Below are positions 44,871 to 54,297 of a stretch of DNA of 64,000 bases, piece by piece. Each line of letters starts with the position of its first letter. The stretch's first letter is position 1. Origin of the DNA: an uncultured Prochlorococcus sp. (GTDB taxonomy: Bacteria > Cyanobacteriota > Cyanobacteriia > PCC-6307 > Cyanobiaceae); contig CACMCA010000002.1 in the NCBI GenBank assembly GCA_902612005.1, positions 100,521 to 164,520 on the forward strand, in the 5' to 3' direction. The position numbers were made by a program, and so were the translations under genes. Below the pieces are notes generated by a model that was not told where the DNA came from, did not search any database, and was given only the letters and a program-made list of their open reading frames with translations.

Positions 44871-45674
44871 ATGTCAACATCCTTTAAAAACGTCACGCCA
44901 ACAGGTCCAGGTGGGACAGCAACATTACTGATTGTATTGTCTTTTACTGGCTTTCTTTTGCTCACCCAATCATTATTTGTTGTACCTTCTGGACAAGTTG
45001 CAGTTGTTACAACACTAGGCAAAGTAAGTGGCCCCTCTAGAAGAGCTGGTTTGAACTTTAAACTACCATTTGTCCAGTCTGTATATCCATTTGATATAAA
45101 AACTCAAGTTCAACCAGAAAAATTTGAAACGCTAACTAAAGATCTTCAAGTTATTAGGGCTACAGCTACTGTTAAGTATTCAGTGAAACCTAATGAGGCA
45201 GGAAGGATCTTCGCAACAATTGCAAGCAGAAATAGCGATGTTTATCAGAAAATTGTTCAGCCATCTTTACTAAAAGCTCTAAAATCAGTCTTTTCTCAAT
45301 ATGAGCTAGAAACAATTGCTACTGAATTCGCAGTAATTTCTGAAAAAGTCGGCGATACTGTTGCACAAGAATTAAATTCATTCGATTATGTAGATGTTAA
45401 AAGCTTAGATCTTACTGGATTAGAGATCGCTGAAGAATATAGAGCTGCGATTGAACAAAAGCAAATAGCTGGTCAGCAATTACTAAGAGCAAAGACTGAA
45501 GTCGAAATTGCTGAACAAGAAGCACTTAGATATGAGACATTAAATAGAAGTCTCGACGATCAAGTACTTTTTAAATTATTTCTCGATAAATGGGATGGCA
45601 GTACACAAGTTGTTCCTGGCTTACCTGGTTCAGGAGGAGGTACTCCTCCAGTAATAGTTGGAGGTAAAAGATAA
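44871..45674 (+). CDS. phb: SPFH/prohibitin-domain protein
   Basis: The 267-residue protein has an N-terminal hydrophobic anchor (about residues 17-40, LLIVLSFTGFLLLTQSLFVVP). A band-7/prohibitin domain follows: VPSGQVAVVTTLGKVSG, KLPFVQSVYPFDIKTQ, ATATVKYSVKP and FDYVDVKSLDLTGLEI. Then comes a heptad-rich coiled coil (EYRAAIEQKQIAGQQLLRAKTE), and a glycine-rich tail (PGSGGGTPP) ends it. Prohibitins form membrane rings that organise proteases and quality control. It has its own 109-base upstream region with an AT-rich TATGAT stretch. Its transcript should end at the hairpin at 45704-45749. Confidence 0.9.
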   Translation: MSTSFKNVTPTGPGGTATLLIVLSFTGFLLLTQSLFVVPSGQVAVVTTLGKVSGPSRRAGLNFKLPFVQSVYPFDIKTQVQPEKFETLTKDLQVIRATATVKYSVKPNEAGRIFATIASRNSDVYQKIVQPSLLKALKSVFSQYELETIATEFAVISEKVGDTVAQELNSFDYVDVKSLDLTGLEIAEEYRAAIEQKQIAGQQLLRAKTEVEIAEQEALRYETLNRSLDDQVLFKLFLDKWDGSTQVVPGLPGSGGGTPPVIVGGKR

Positions 45675-45703
45675 TCACTTAGAAAAGATTATTCTAAAGT
45701 TTT

Positions 45704-45749
45704 TAATCATTTACTTATTTTTCTTTAAGGAAAGACTAGTAAATGATTA
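45704..45749. terminator. Bidirectional Rho-independent-type terminator between prohibitin and hemL
   Basis: A 12-bp perfect stem (TAATCATTTACT with AGTAAATGATTA) encloses a second small hairpin, TCTTT-AAGG-AAAGA. On the plus strand it is followed by TTTTTTAATTG, and on the minus strand a T-rich run precedes the prohibitin stop. It overlaps the hemL stop codon (45747-45749) and could end both transcripts. Confidence 0.75.
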
Positions 45750-47048
45750 TTTTTTAATTGCATTGAAAGATTCTTCAAAAGCTTCAATTGTTTTATCAAT
45801 TTCTTCTTCACTGTGAGCTAGTGATGTGAAACCAGCTTCGAATGGGCTTGGCGCTAGGTAAATACCTCTTCGAAGCATTTCTCTATGCAACTTACCAAAA
45901 AGTTCGGCATCATTTGTTTTTGCTTCATCAAAGTTCCTAACTGGACCATCGCATAAGAAAAATCCAAACATCGCGCTTACACTTCCACCGTTAATAGCAA
46001 TACCGTTATTTTCAGCAGACTGAATTATTCCTTCAATTAATCTAGAAGTTGTTGAATCAAGTTTATCGTACGTACCTTCTTGTTTGAGCAGTTCAAGAGT
46101 TTTTATTCCAGCAGTCATTGCGAGTGGATTCCCGCTCAAAGTACCTGCTTGGTATACCGGCCCTGAAGGGGCTACCATTGACATTATTTCTTTCTTGCCT
46201 CCATAAGCTCCAACAGGCAGGCCTCCACCAATTACTTTCCCAAGGGTTGTTAAATCAGGAGTAACCCCAAACTTTTCTTGAGCTCCTCCATAACTTATTC
46301 TGAATCCAGTCATTACTTCGTCAAAAACTAATAATGATCCATTCTCAGTGGTTAATTCCCTTAATCCCTCTAAGAATCCTGGTTCTGGAGTAATAAATCC
46401 AGCATTGCCAACGATTGGCTCAAGAATAACCCCAGAAATGGCATCAGGATTTTCCGAAAATAATTTTTTTACTGCTTCAAGGTCATTGTAGGGAGCAGTA
46501 AGTGTGTTGGCAGTTGTTGTCCGTGGAACACCTGGAGAATCTGGTAAACCCAGGGTGGCCACACCTGATCCTGCTTTTACTAAAAACATATCTGCATGAC
46601 CGTGATAACAACCGTCAAATTTAATAACTTTATCTCTTCCAGTAAATGCTCGCATAAGTCTCAAAACAGCCATGCATGCTTCAGTTCCACTATTGACAAA
46701 TCTAACCATTTCTACAGATGGGACTGCATCTATTACCATTTCAGCAAGTTGGTTCTCTAGAACACATGGAGCACCAAAGCTAGTGCCTTTCTCAATTGCT
46801 TCCTGTAATGCCGATGTAACTTCAGGGTGGGCATGTCCACATATAGCAGGTCCCCAGCTTCCTATGTAGTCAATATATCTATTTCCATCAATGTCCCAAG
46901 CAAAAGGACCTTTGACTCTATCAAAAACAATTGGCTGGCCTCCTACAGACTTAAAAGCTCTAACTGGAGAACTAACTCCTCCTGGCATTAGTTGTTGGGC
47001 AGCAGAAAAAATTTCTTCTGATTTTGAGTAATTTAATATGTCAGTCAC
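45747..47048 (-). CDS. hemL: Glutamate-1-semialdehyde 2,1-aminomutase
   Basis: It converts glutamate 1-semialdehyde to 5-aminolevulinate, the committed precursor of haem, chlorophyll and corrin. The 433-residue pyridoxal-phosphate enzyme shows [17 protein letters not shown] near the N-terminus, [20 protein letters not shown] (cofactor-binding), [16 protein letters not shown] and the Schiff-base lysine in [17 protein letters not shown] (about residues 272-288). The length is normal. The start is ATG at 47048. It is separated by 225 bases from xth, which lies upstream on the same strand; a weak CTCTTTA/TAAAGAG stem near 47,222-47,256 may terminate xth. Confidence 0.97.
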   Translation of the reverse strand: MTDILNYSKSEEIFSAAQQLMPGGVSSPVRAFKSVGGQPIVFDRVKGPFAWDIDGNRYIDYIGSWGPAICGHAHPEVTSALQEAIEKGTSFGAPCVLENQLAEMVIDAVPSVEMVRFVNSGTEACMAVLRLMRAFTGRDKVIKFDGCYHGHADMFLVKAGSGVATLGLPDSPGVPRTTTANTLTAPYNDLEAVKKLFSENPDAISGVILEPIVGNAGFITPEPGFLEGLRELTTENGSLLVFDEVMTGFRISYGGAQEKFGVTPDLTTLGKVIGGGLPVGAYGGKKEIMSMVAPSGPVYQAGTLSGNPLAMTAGIKTLELLKQEGTYDKLDSTTSRLIEGIIQSAENNGIAINGGSVSAMFGFFLCDGPVRNFDEAKTNDAELFGKLHREMLRRGIYLAPSPFEAGFTSLAHSEEEIDKTIEAFEESFNAIKK

Positions 47049-47273
47049 AATTTAGTTAAATGATGTTTTGAGAAAAATCTGTCATGTTCTAAATTAGAAA
47101 TAAGTAAAAATTTTGTCAATCAGATTGAAACTCTACATTATGATATTTTTAATGCGATAGTTTGGATTGTAAATTATTAATTTTAAAGAAATCATGATAA
47201 AAAACAATCTTACTTTAGATAACTCTTTATTAATAAGCGTTTTCAAGCATTAAAGAGATTGAATTTATTTTAT

Positions 47274-48119
47274 TTATATTTCGAAGAAATTATCCTCATC
47301 CTCAAAAAAATCTGCATTTATTTCGTTTAAGTTAAGATCTATCATTACTGGGGCATGATCACTTGGACGCAAATTACCTCTAGGGGAGCTGTCTATGACA
47401 CAACTTTTCAGTTTTGATGACAGTTCTTTGCTGATATATATATGATCTATTCTCCAACCTTTATTTAATTCAAATGCATTATTACGGTAATCCCACCAAC
47501 TCCAATGGCCAGTATTTTGTTCATAAATCCTGAACGAGTCTATTAATCTTTTTTTCAGAACATTATTTAGTGCACTTCTCTCTATATCAGATGCCATTAT
47601 TCCTCCTTCATATTTCTTTGGATCATGAATATCCAAGTTAGATGGAGCAACATTAAAATCACCCATAAGACAAATTAATTCTCCTTTTTCTTCTTGCTCA
47701 TCCAAAAATGAAGCTAAACAATTTAACCAATTAATTTTGTATTCGAACTTACTAGATTCTAGAGAAGATCCATTTGGAACATAGACATTTATGATTTTAA
47801 TTCCATTAATATCAGCAGAAATCAATCTTTTTTGATCTAGGAAAATTTCGATATTTTGATTAGAGTTATTACAACCGTAAAATCCTTTTTTAACATTTTC
47901 TGGCTTTATTTTGGAAATAATAGCCACACCATTGTATGATTTTTGTCCGTAGATCTCTACTGAGTATCCTAATTTTTTAAAAGGTTCAACAGGGAAACTA
48001 TCGTCCATCACTTTTGTTTCCTGCAAACATAGAATATCTGGATCTGCTTTATTAATCCAATCTAATATTTGTGAAAGTCTGGTTCTTATAGAGTTAACAT
48101 TCCAAGTTGCTATTAACAA
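47274..48119 (-). CDS. xth: Exodeoxyribonuclease III / AP endonuclease
   Basis: It cleaves DNA 5' of abasic sites and removes 3'-blocking groups in base-excision repair. The 281-residue protein has the N-terminal metal motif LIATWNVNSIRTRL (Asn/Asp ligand), the glutamate in CLQETKVMDDSFP, MGDFNVAP with the catalytic Asp/Asn, WRIDHIYIS, and the C-terminal LRPSDHAPVMIDL with the histidine. The start is TTG at 48119; no ATG precedes the first conserved strand. Divergent from a small secreted-protein gene with 72 bases between. Confidence 0.94.
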   Translation of the reverse strand: MLIATWNVNSIRTRLSQILDWINKADPDILCLQETKVMDDSFPVEPFKKLGYSVEIYGQKSYNGVAIISKIKPENVKKGFYGCNNSNQNIEIFLDQKRLISADINGIKIINVYVPNGSSLESSKFEYKINWLNCLASFLDEQEEKGELICLMGDFNVAPSNLDIHDPKKYEGGIMASDIERSALNNVLKKRLIDSFRIYEQNTGHWSWWDYRNNAFELNKGWRIDHIYISKELSSKLKSCVIDSSPRGNLRPSDHAPVMIDLNLNEINADFFEDEDNFFEI

Positions 48120-48191
48120 ATTTCTACCAAATTATGTAAAATTAAAATAGCAGGAAATTTTTGGCGTTAAAGAATTTTGAAATTAAATAAA

Positions 48192-48476
48192 ATGAAAAAT
48201 TACTTTTACAAAAGCGTTTTTAAACCAATTACGTTTGTAATTTTTTTTACTTTATTAATTTCCTTAAAAGGTGATTACCTAAATGCTGAATATTTATTTG
48301 AAGAATCAGAAATTGATACCTCAACTAAATCAGAAGATGATAGTTCAGTTCTTCCAACTAATCCTTTTGAACTAGTGGAAATGATTAGGAGACATAATAG
48401 TATGAATGATGCGACTTATCCTTCTGATGCAATTGACGATGCGTTAGAGTCATTTAATACCTTGGAGGAAAATTAA
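48192..48476 (+). CDS. Small exported protein, function unknown (94 residues)
   Basis: The 94-residue protein has a basic-hydrophobic leader (NYFYKSVFKPITFVIFFTLLI, about residues 3-23), which could act as a signal peptide or membrane anchor. The mature part is acidic (SEIDTSTKSEDDSSVLP), followed by PFELVEMIRRHNSMNDAT, a possible short helix. A TTG at 48177 would add five residues; the ATG at 48192 is preferred. I do not recognise a family. It is divergent from xth and precedes the next unknown gene by 30 bases, so they may be cotranscribed. Confidence 0.55.
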   Translation: MKNYFYKSVFKPITFVIFFTLLISLKGDYLNAEYLFEESEIDTSTKSEDDSSVLPTNPFELVEMIRRHNSMNDATYPSDAIDDALESFNTLEEN

Positions 48477-48506
48477 GAACTTAATACAATAAATTGTTAT
48501 TTTCAA

Positions 48507-49106
48507 ATGTTTAATATGTTAAAAAATCCTATCCCAAAAGTTACTAACCGATTACAGCATAGAGCAATCGGTATTATTAATGGTAAATATACTCCCCTTA
48601 GTAGTGAACAGTTAAATAGAGGCTTTTTAATCGATAATAAAAACGAAAAAATTGAAACAGTAGTACTAGGTAAAGCCTTATCACTTTTAAAAAAGCATAT
48701 TGATTTAAAGAAAAGTTACTATTGGATTGTTTATCCAAAGAATAAAAATACTCAAAACTTGCATCTACAGGTTGCAGGTATCTGGGATCCCTACCAACTG
48801 AATGATTTCCCTAATGATTCTTCAAAAACAAACTTCTCAAAATTATTAGAAGAATTAGATCTAAAAGACAATTATTTTTCTGTTAGAGGAGAATTAGTTT
48901 TTGTTAACACTCAAAAGAAAGAAATTGTTATAAAAATTTGCCCTGCTATAAAGTCAAAAAATTTTAAAAATAAAAATTTTAAATTAGTCATAAAAGGAGA
49001 GCTTTCTATTGAACTTCTGCATAGCTTTGTAAGTTTAGATATCCACAGAGATGGAAATTCTTTGGAACTAATAAAGTATGAAGTTATTGAAAAAAATCTT
49101 TCCTAA
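48507..49106 (+). CDS. Conserved-type hypothetical protein (199 residues)
   Basis: The 199-residue protein has no signal or membrane segment. Visible stretches are HRAIGIINGKYTPLSSEQLNRG (about residues 18-39), KSYYWIVYPKNKNTQNLHLQVAGIWDP (about 67-93) and YFSVRGELVFVNTQKKEIVIKICP. These suggest beta-rich halves, perhaps an OB-like fold. I do not recognise a family with certainty. It is lysine/asparagine-rich, as expected of this genome. The larC gene follows 62 bases later on the same strand. Confidence 0.6.
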   Translation: MFNMLKNPIPKVTNRLQHRAIGIINGKYTPLSSEQLNRGFLIDNKNEKIETVVLGKALSLLKKHIDLKKSYYWIVYPKNKNTQNLHLQVAGIWDPYQLNDFPNDSSKTNFSKLLEELDLKDNYFSVRGELVFVNTQKKEIVIKICPAIKSKNFKNKNFKLVIKGELSIELLHSFVSLDIHRDGNSLELIKYEVIEKNLS

Positions 49107-49168
49107 GAATAACGAGAATGAAAGGTTGATTTCCAACGCAATTTTGCCATTCAAGAAATTTTTGATTT

Positions 49169-50401
49169 ATGGATGATGTTTTAATTGAATGTTCTCCTGG
49201 TATCTCTGGAGATATGTTGTTAGGGGCTTTTTATGATTTAGGGGTGCCTAAAAAAGTTATTGAACAGCCACTTATTGATCTTGGATTAAAAGATTTATAT
49301 CAACTAGACTTTAAGGAATCAAAAAGTTGTTCAATCCGAGGCATCAAGGCAAAGGTTGAGAATATTGATTCTAGTACTAGCAAAAGAACTTGGAGAAGTA
49401 TTAAGGAACTTATTTTAAATGGTCACTTAGAAGATAAATTAAAAAAAATAATTTATGAAGTATTTGAATCTTTAGCAATTGCCGAAGGAAAAGTTCATGG
49501 CATTAAATCTGATGATGTTCATTTTCATGAAATTGGATCTATAGATTCATTGGTGGATATCATTGGGGTATGTGCTGCATTGAATTACTTAAATCCAAAA
49601 AAGGTTTATTGTAATGAACCAATGTTGGGGAAAGGTTTTGTTCAAACTGAACATGGAAAATTATCTATACCACCTCCTGCTGTAATAGAGTTAATAAGAC
49701 AAAAAAATATTAGGGTTTTATCAAGCCTTGACTCAATAGAGGGTGAACTTTCAACACCAACTGGTATTGCTTTACTTACTAATTTAGTCGACTACCTTGA
49801 ACCTCCTTTAAAATTTTCTATTGAGTCTTATGGAGTAGGCATTGGTAATCATAAATTTCCATTCCCTAATTTGGTAAGAGTTTATAAAATTAGATCATTT
49901 GAAGATTCTTCTATTAACGATAATGAACAAATTAGTCCAAAGTGTGAAGAGATATCTATTCAAGAAGCATGGATTGATGATCAAACACCAGAAGATATAT
50001 CTAATTTTGTGGAGAAACTGAGAATTGAGGGGGCTTACGACGTTTCCTATCAAGCTATCAATATGAAAAAAAATAGGATTGGATTTTCTATTCAAGCAAT
50101 CTTGCCCATTGAAAAAAAAGAATTTTTCAGGAGATTATGGTTTGATTATTCCAGCACTATTGGGGTTCGTGAAAGGACCCAATCTAGGTGGATATTACTT
50201 AGACGTAGAGGAGAATGTTTAACGACTTTTGGAAATATAAAAGTTAAACAAACTTTGAAACCCGATGGATCAATAAATATGAAACCAGAAAATGATGAGG
50301 TTTTAAGATTAAAATTAAAGTATAAAATATCAACTTATGAAATAAGAAAAATAATAAAAGAGTCAAGTAAGAAATTTAAAGCGTTTGAAAACTGGAAATG
50401 A
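49169..50401 (+). CDS. larC: Nickel-pincer cofactor nickel-insertion protein LarC-like (DUF111/TIGR00299)
   Basis: LarC is a CTP-dependent nickel insertase that completes the nickel-pincer nucleotide cofactor of lactate racemase, but many bacteria have LarC homologues without LarA. The 410-residue protein shows the family start IECSPGISGDMLLGAFYDLGV (about residues 5-25), DDVHFHEIGSIDSLVDIIGVC (about 112-132), TEHGKLSIPPPAV and STPTGIALL. No larA, larB or larE is seen in the window. The following membrane protein gene starts inside its stop (ATGA overlap), indicating coupling. A link to nickel use (urease, Ni-superoxide dismutase) is only a suggestion. Confidence 0.88.
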   Translation: MDDVLIECSPGISGDMLLGAFYDLGVPKKVIEQPLIDLGLKDLYQLDFKESKSCSIRGIKAKVENIDSSTSKRTWRSIKELILNGHLEDKLKKIIYEVFESLAIAEGKVHGIKSDDVHFHEIGSIDSLVDIIGVCAALNYLNPKKVYCNEPMLGKGFVQTEHGKLSIPPPAVIELIRQKNIRVLSSLDSIEGELSTPTGIALLTNLVDYLEPPLKFSIESYGVGIGNHKFPFPNLVRVYKIRSFEDSSINDNEQISPKCEEISIQEAWIDDQTPEDISNFVEKLRIEGAYDVSYQAINMKKNRIGFSIQAILPIEKKEFFRRLWFDYSSTIGVRERTQSRWILLRRRGECLTTFGNIKVKQTLKPDGSINMKPENDEVLRLKLKYKISTYEIRKIIKESSKKFKAFENWK

Positions 50402-51354
50402 GATTTTATACAAGAAATCAATCATATTTCAAATTCCTTAAAAAAATTAATTTTAGTGGGTTAAAAAGTATTTTCTTTATTTCAAGCTTATTATATTTTT
50501 GCATCTATTTTTTTTATAATATCAATCAAATTTCTTTTGATATCAATTTAGAAAGAAATGGAATAAATCTATCTTTATCATTTTTATTTTGTGTTTTAAG
50601 TATTTACCTAAACGCCTATGCATGGAAATATATTGTTAAATGGTTCGGGAAAGAATTCAAAAGTAATAATCTAGTCTCTTTTTATGTTTTAACTAATATT
50701 CTTAAATACGTTCCAGGAGGGATTTGGCATTTTGTAGAAAGATTTAATTTTATAAAAAAAATAAGTAATCCACAAATTGCTTTGTATTCGACTCTTATAG
50801 AACCTTATTTTATGTTGAGTGGCTCTTTTCTATTGGCAGCGCTGGGATTAATTTTTTCACCACTTTATTTTTTTTTAATTTTTCCTCTATTATTCTTAAA
50901 TAGAAAATTTATTTTTTTAATATTAAAAATATTAGGGTCTCTTAAGGGGAAAGTATTTGAGGTTTTGAGACTCCCAAATTCAAAGGGCCAATTTGAAGAG
51001 AGAATAAATATTGTTTCTTTTTTCCCTTCTAGAGCTTTATTTCTTGAAATTGGTTTTGTTTTATCAAAATTTATTGGGTTTTATATTTGCTTAAATACTT
51101 TTTATACAAGTAATACTCTGAACATCATATTTTTATTAGTAATTTTTTCTTTGTCATGGTCTATAGGCTTGGTAGTCCCAGCAGCCCCAGGAGGAGTTGG
51201 CGTTTTTGAGGCTTGCCTCCTTTTATTTGTTGGCAAAAGTATTCCAGAAAATATAATTCTTATAAGTTTAGTTTATTTTAGGGTTATATCTACATCGGCA
51301 GATTTGTTGTTGAGCTTACCTTTCTTAATAAGAAAAGTGTCTAAAAGAATTTAA
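50398..51354 (+). CDS. Lysylphosphatidylglycerol synthase TM-like/UPF0104 membrane protein
   Basis: The 318-residue protein has about seven to eight membrane helices with the layout of the UPF0104/LPG-synthase transmembrane family. It shows the conserved VPGGIWHFVERFNFI (about residues 105-119) and the glycine/proline-rich VVPAAPGGVGVFEACLLLF (about 259-277), a signature of these flippase-like proteins. It lacks the soluble aminoacyl-transferase domain, so lysine transfer is not expected; lipid flipping is the likely role by family analogy. It is coupled to larC by a 4-base overlap and converges with a 4-base overlap on the iron permease gene. Confidence 0.8.
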   Translation: MRFYTRNQSYFKFLKKINFSGLKSIFFISSLLYFCIYFFYNINQISFDINLERNGINLSLSFLFCVLSIYLNAYAWKYIVKWFGKEFKSNNLVSFYVLTNILKYVPGGIWHFVERFNFIKKISNPQIALYSTLIEPYFMLSGSFLLAALGLIFSPLYFFLIFPLLFLNRKFIFLILKILGSLKGKVFEVLRLPNSKGQFEERINIVSFFPSRALFLEIGFVLSKFIGFYICLNTFYTSNTLNIIFLLVIFSLSWSIGLVVPAAPGGVGVFEACLLLFVGKSIPENIILISLVYFRVISTSADLLLSLPFLIRKVSKRI

Positions 51355-52889
51355 TGTTTTTTCTCTAAACTTGGTATCAATGTCATTGATGCAATAAGGC
51401 CTAAAGTCATGATAAGAATGGCCGGTAATATTGCCTCTACCATTCTTTCATCTCCAGCATATTGATATATTCTCACAGACAATGTATCGAAATCGAATGG
51501 TCTTAAAATAAAGGTAATGGGTAATTCTTTTATCGTGTCAACAAAAACTAAAAGTGATCCTACGAATATTGGTCCCTTGAGAAGAGGTAGATGAATTCTT
51601 TTGATGATCCCAAGCCAATTCTCTCCTAGTCCAAGTGCTGCTTCATCAAGACTAGGAGAAATTCTCTCAAGACTTGAATCAATAGAACCCTTAGAGATAG
51701 TTAGAAATCGGACAAGATAACCCCAAATTAGTAAGCAGATAGCAATAAAATTAAATTTTGAAGAAGAAATGCTTATTAAAGATAAAGCTAATACAGTGCC
51801 TGGGATTGCGTAACCTATTCCGGCAAGATTTGTTATTAGTTCTATTAAAAAGTTTTTATTTGCGCGTCTGACTAAAGAAATTATTAAGGAGAATAGCATT
51901 GCTATTAATGCGGTTAAAAGTCCTAGACTTATGGTCCTTAACGATAGGCTAAGTAATTCTATAGATAACCCTTTTTGAATTAGATCTATATTGAGTAGAA
52001 CCCAAAAACATGGAATCCCAAAAGAGAAAATTGGAGGAAATAAAGATATGATTATTGCTAAAAAAGCTCTAGTTTTGTTTAATTCCCATCCTTGAGAATC
52101 TTTTGATGCAGGATTTTCACTCCACCTCTTTGATTTTTTTCTTGATAACTTTTCAAAAATAATTAAAGTGAAAATCATCAATAAGGCTACCAAAGATAAT
52201 CCAATAGCACTTTTTGGATTACCCTCAATTATCCAATTTTCAGCTATGCCAGTAGAAATACTTGGTATATTCAATAATGCAAATGTACCTAACTCATTCA
52301 TTACTTCCATACACATTAAACTTATTCCTGTTATTAGTGCTGGTAACGCCATTGGGAAAGCGATTTTAAAGAAGCTGCTCCAAGGCCCTACTCCTAATCC
52401 CCTACTAGCATTGATTTGATTAACTCCAAATTTATTAAAGCTTTCGTTAGCAAGAATGAATACATATGGATAAGTAGAAATTGAAAGTATTAAAACCCCC
52501 CACCATAAACCAGTTACTTGATACCCTAAAATACTTCCTAAATCCTGCAAAATAGCTGTTATTAGATATGCTGGGGCAGCTAGTGGAACTAGCTGACAAA
52601 TACGAAGAACTTTTCTGAACTTAAAATCACAATTTGAAAGTAACCATCCATTCAAAGTTCCTAACCCGCCGCCAAAAAAACTTGTCAATATTAAAACTTT
52701 TAAAGTGCCTAATACCTCTTCTCCTCCAGCAATACCTAATGAAAAATTTCCACTAATAATGTAACCAATTCCCTCTAGAAGAAAATTGGAAATTGGAATG
52801 ATTACTAAGAGTGAAACAATAAACGAAGTGAAATAAAGAAAATTTAATTCTGTTAATGTTTTTTTAAACCATTTAATGCGTATTTTCAA
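51351..52889 (-). CDS. Iron(III)-type ABC transporter permease (FutB/FbpB-like, fused halves)
   Basis: The 512-residue protein carries two copies of the binding-protein-dependent permease domain, giving about 12 membrane helices. The coupling loops are seen as SRGLGVGPWSSFFKIAFPMALPALIT (about residues 162-187) and EAALGLGENWLGIIKRIHLPLLKGP (about 415-439), the EAA...G motifs that contact the ATPase. This fused form is typical of ferric iron uptake (FbpB/FutB), and FutB is known in cyanobacteria. The binding protein and ATPase are not adjacent. It is the last of a leftward series after yjbQ, phhB and cobW, 26 bases downstream of cobW. Confidence 0.85.
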   Translation of the reverse strand: MKIRIKWFKKTLTELNFLYFTSFIVSLLVIIPISNFLLEGIGYIISGNFSLGIAGGEEVLGTLKVLILTSFFGGGLGTLNGWLLSNCDFKFRKVLRICQLVPLAAPAYLITAILQDLGSILGYQVTGLWWGVLILSISTYPYVFILANESFNKFGVNQINASRGLGVGPWSSFFKIAFPMALPALITGISLMCMEVMNELGTFALLNIPSISTGIAENWIIEGNPKSAIGLSLVALLMIFTLIIFEKLSRKKSKRWSENPASKDSQGWELNKTRAFLAIIISLFPPIFSFGIPCFWVLLNIDLIQKGLSIELLSLSLRTISLGLLTALIAMLFSLIISLVRRANKNFLIELITNLAGIGYAIPGTVLALSLISISSSKFNFIAICLLIWGYLVRFLTISKGSIDSSLERISPSLDEAALGLGENWLGIIKRIHLPLLKGPIFVGSLLVFVDTIKELPITFILRPFDFDTLSVRIYQYAGDERMVEAILPAILIMTLGLIASMTLIPSLEKKH

Positions 52890-52915
52890 AAATTAATTAA
52901 ATCCTAATATGAACT

Positions 52916-53941
52916 CTAATCTGAATTAAATCTACATGACGATAGTTGATTTTTAATAGTTTGGTGATCTAAGTTTTTCCCAATTAATACTATCTTGTTA
53001 GATTTTTCTTTTGTCCATTCCTCATCATCCAGAGAAAACCGCTTTCCAGATAGGTGAAAAATGTGTTTTCTTTCACTTTCCATAAACCATAATATTCCTT
53101 TTGCTCTAAATACATTTTGTGAGATTTGATTATCTAAGAAATATTGAAACTTCCTTAAAGAAAATGGTTCAAATGTCTCATATGAAACTGAGGTAAAACC
53201 CTCGATATTATTGATCAAATCGTGGGAATGAGAGGAGTGATCGTGGGAATGAGAGGAGTGATCGTGGGAATGAGAGGAGTGATCGTTTGAATTTTGTTCT
53301 ATATTTTTTTTATTTTTCTCGAATTCAAAAGTATCTGTCTCAAATAGACCCACGCTCATTATTGTATGTAATGCAACTTCACTATTAGTTGATCTCAAAA
53401 TCCTTGGTTCTTTTTTTATTTTATTTATAAACTCCTCTATTTTCTTTAATTGTTTTTCATTTACTAAATCAGATTTATTAAGAAGAAGGATATCTCCGTA
53501 TAAAATTTGAGAATAGGCGACACTTGTATTATTAATTTCAAAATCAAAATTTTCTCCATCAATGACAGTGATTATCGAATCTAATCTTACTTTTTCTCTA
53601 AGATCACCAGCCGCAAAAGTCATGGCTACTGGTAATGGATCTGCTAATCCAGTTGTTTCAACAATCAAATAGTCTAATTTTTCAGCTCTTTCTAAAACTT
53701 TAGATACGGTATTTAATAATTCGCCATTGATAGAGCAACATATACATCCATTATTTAATTCGATCATATCTTCTGAGCCTTCTATTATTAAGTCATTATC
53801 TATTCCGATTTCTCCAAATTCGTTGACTAAAACAGCTGTTTTAATACCAACTTGATTTTTTAAAATATGATTTAGAAGTGTAGTTTTGCCAGAACCTAAA
53901 AATCCACTAATAATAGTAACTGGCAATAAATTTTTAGACAT
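52916..53941 (-). CDS. cobW: CobW/COG0523-family GTPase (metallochaperone-like) with His-rich repeat
   Basis: COG0523 proteins are G3E GTPases that handle metals such as zinc or cobalt. The 341-residue protein has the P-loop SGFLGSGKTTLLNHIL (about residues 12-27), the metal-binding GCICCSI motif (about 65-71, CxCC type), the Walker B/G3 VETTGLADPLPV and the guanine-specificity NKSDL (about 153-157). A C-terminal CobW_C domain follows. Between the domains is a His/Ser/Asp tract (three 7-residue repeats with the unit HSHDHSS, residues 220-240), a possible metal buffer. It lies between phhB and the iron permease on the minus strand. Confidence 0.9.
   Translation of the reverse strand: MSKNLLPVTIISGFLGSGKTTLLNHILKNQVGIKTAVLVNEFGEIGIDNDLIIEGSEDMIELNNGCICCSINGELLNTVSKVLERAEKLDYLIVETTGLADPLPVAMTFAAGDLREKVRLDSIITVIDGENFDFEINNTSVAYSQILYGDILLLNKSDLVNEKQLKKIEEFINKIKKEPRILRSTNSEVALHTIMSVGLFETDTFEFEKNKKNIEQNSNDHSSHSHDHSSHSHDHSSHSHDLINNIEGFTSVSYETFEPFSLRKFQYFLDNQISQNVFRAKGILWFMESERKHIFHLSGKRFSLDDEEWTKEKSNKIVLIGKNLDHQTIKNQLSSCRFNSD
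53221..53283 (-). repeat. 21-bp in-frame tandem repeat in cobW
   Basis: Three identical 21-bp units at 53221-53241, 53242-53262 and 53263-53283 encode the seven-residue unit HSHDHSS. The nucleotide identity of the copies suggests recent expansion, and units may be gained or lost without a frameshift. Confidence 0.95.
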
Positions 53942-53970
53942 TTTGAATAGTTGAAAACAAGTTTATATTT

Positions 53971-54261
53971 TTATTGATCGAAAATTTTGTTGATTTCCGA
54001 AGCTAATGTTTGATCAAGATTCGTAATACCTCCTAGATCATGTGTATTTAATTTAATTATTACTTTTGCATAAACATTCTCCCAGTTAGGATGATGATTA
54101 TATTTTTCACAGATTAAAGCAACCTTAGTCATAAAAGCAAAAGCTTCAATAAAATTAGCGAAGTTAAATTCTCTTTGGATTTGTTTAGATTTAATTTCCC
54201 AGCCAGGTATTTTGACAACTAATTCATTCAATTCTTCATTTTGCAAAATGTAGGGTTCCAT
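53971..54261 (-). CDS. phhB: Pterin-4a-carbinolamine dehydratase
   Basis: The 96-residue protein has the PCD/DCoH signature NHHPNWENVYAKVIIKLNTH (about residues 55-74), with the two adjacent histidines of the active site. The N-terminal stretch GWEIKSKQIQREFNFANFIEAFAFM is the usual dimer-helix region. The enzyme regenerates tetrahydropterin after aromatic hydroxylation; in cyanobacteria without phenylalanine hydroxylase its role may instead concern carboxysomal Rubisco assembly or other pterins, a possibility not settled here. It sits between yjbQ and cobW on the minus strand with gaps of about 30 bases. Confidence 0.92.
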   Translation of the reverse strand: MEPYILQNEELNELVVKIPGWEIKSKQIQREFNFANFIEAFAFMTKVALICEKYNHHPNWENVYAKVIIKLNTHDLGGITNLDQTLASEINKIFDQ

Positions 54262-54297
54262 TAAATAAGAAATCTGACTTATTACATTATAATTATC

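Noticed and set aside
47194..47253. 19-codon ATG frame in the 225-base hemL-xth spacer
   Set aside because: Too short, low complexity and without a ribosome site; I see no gene in this spacer.
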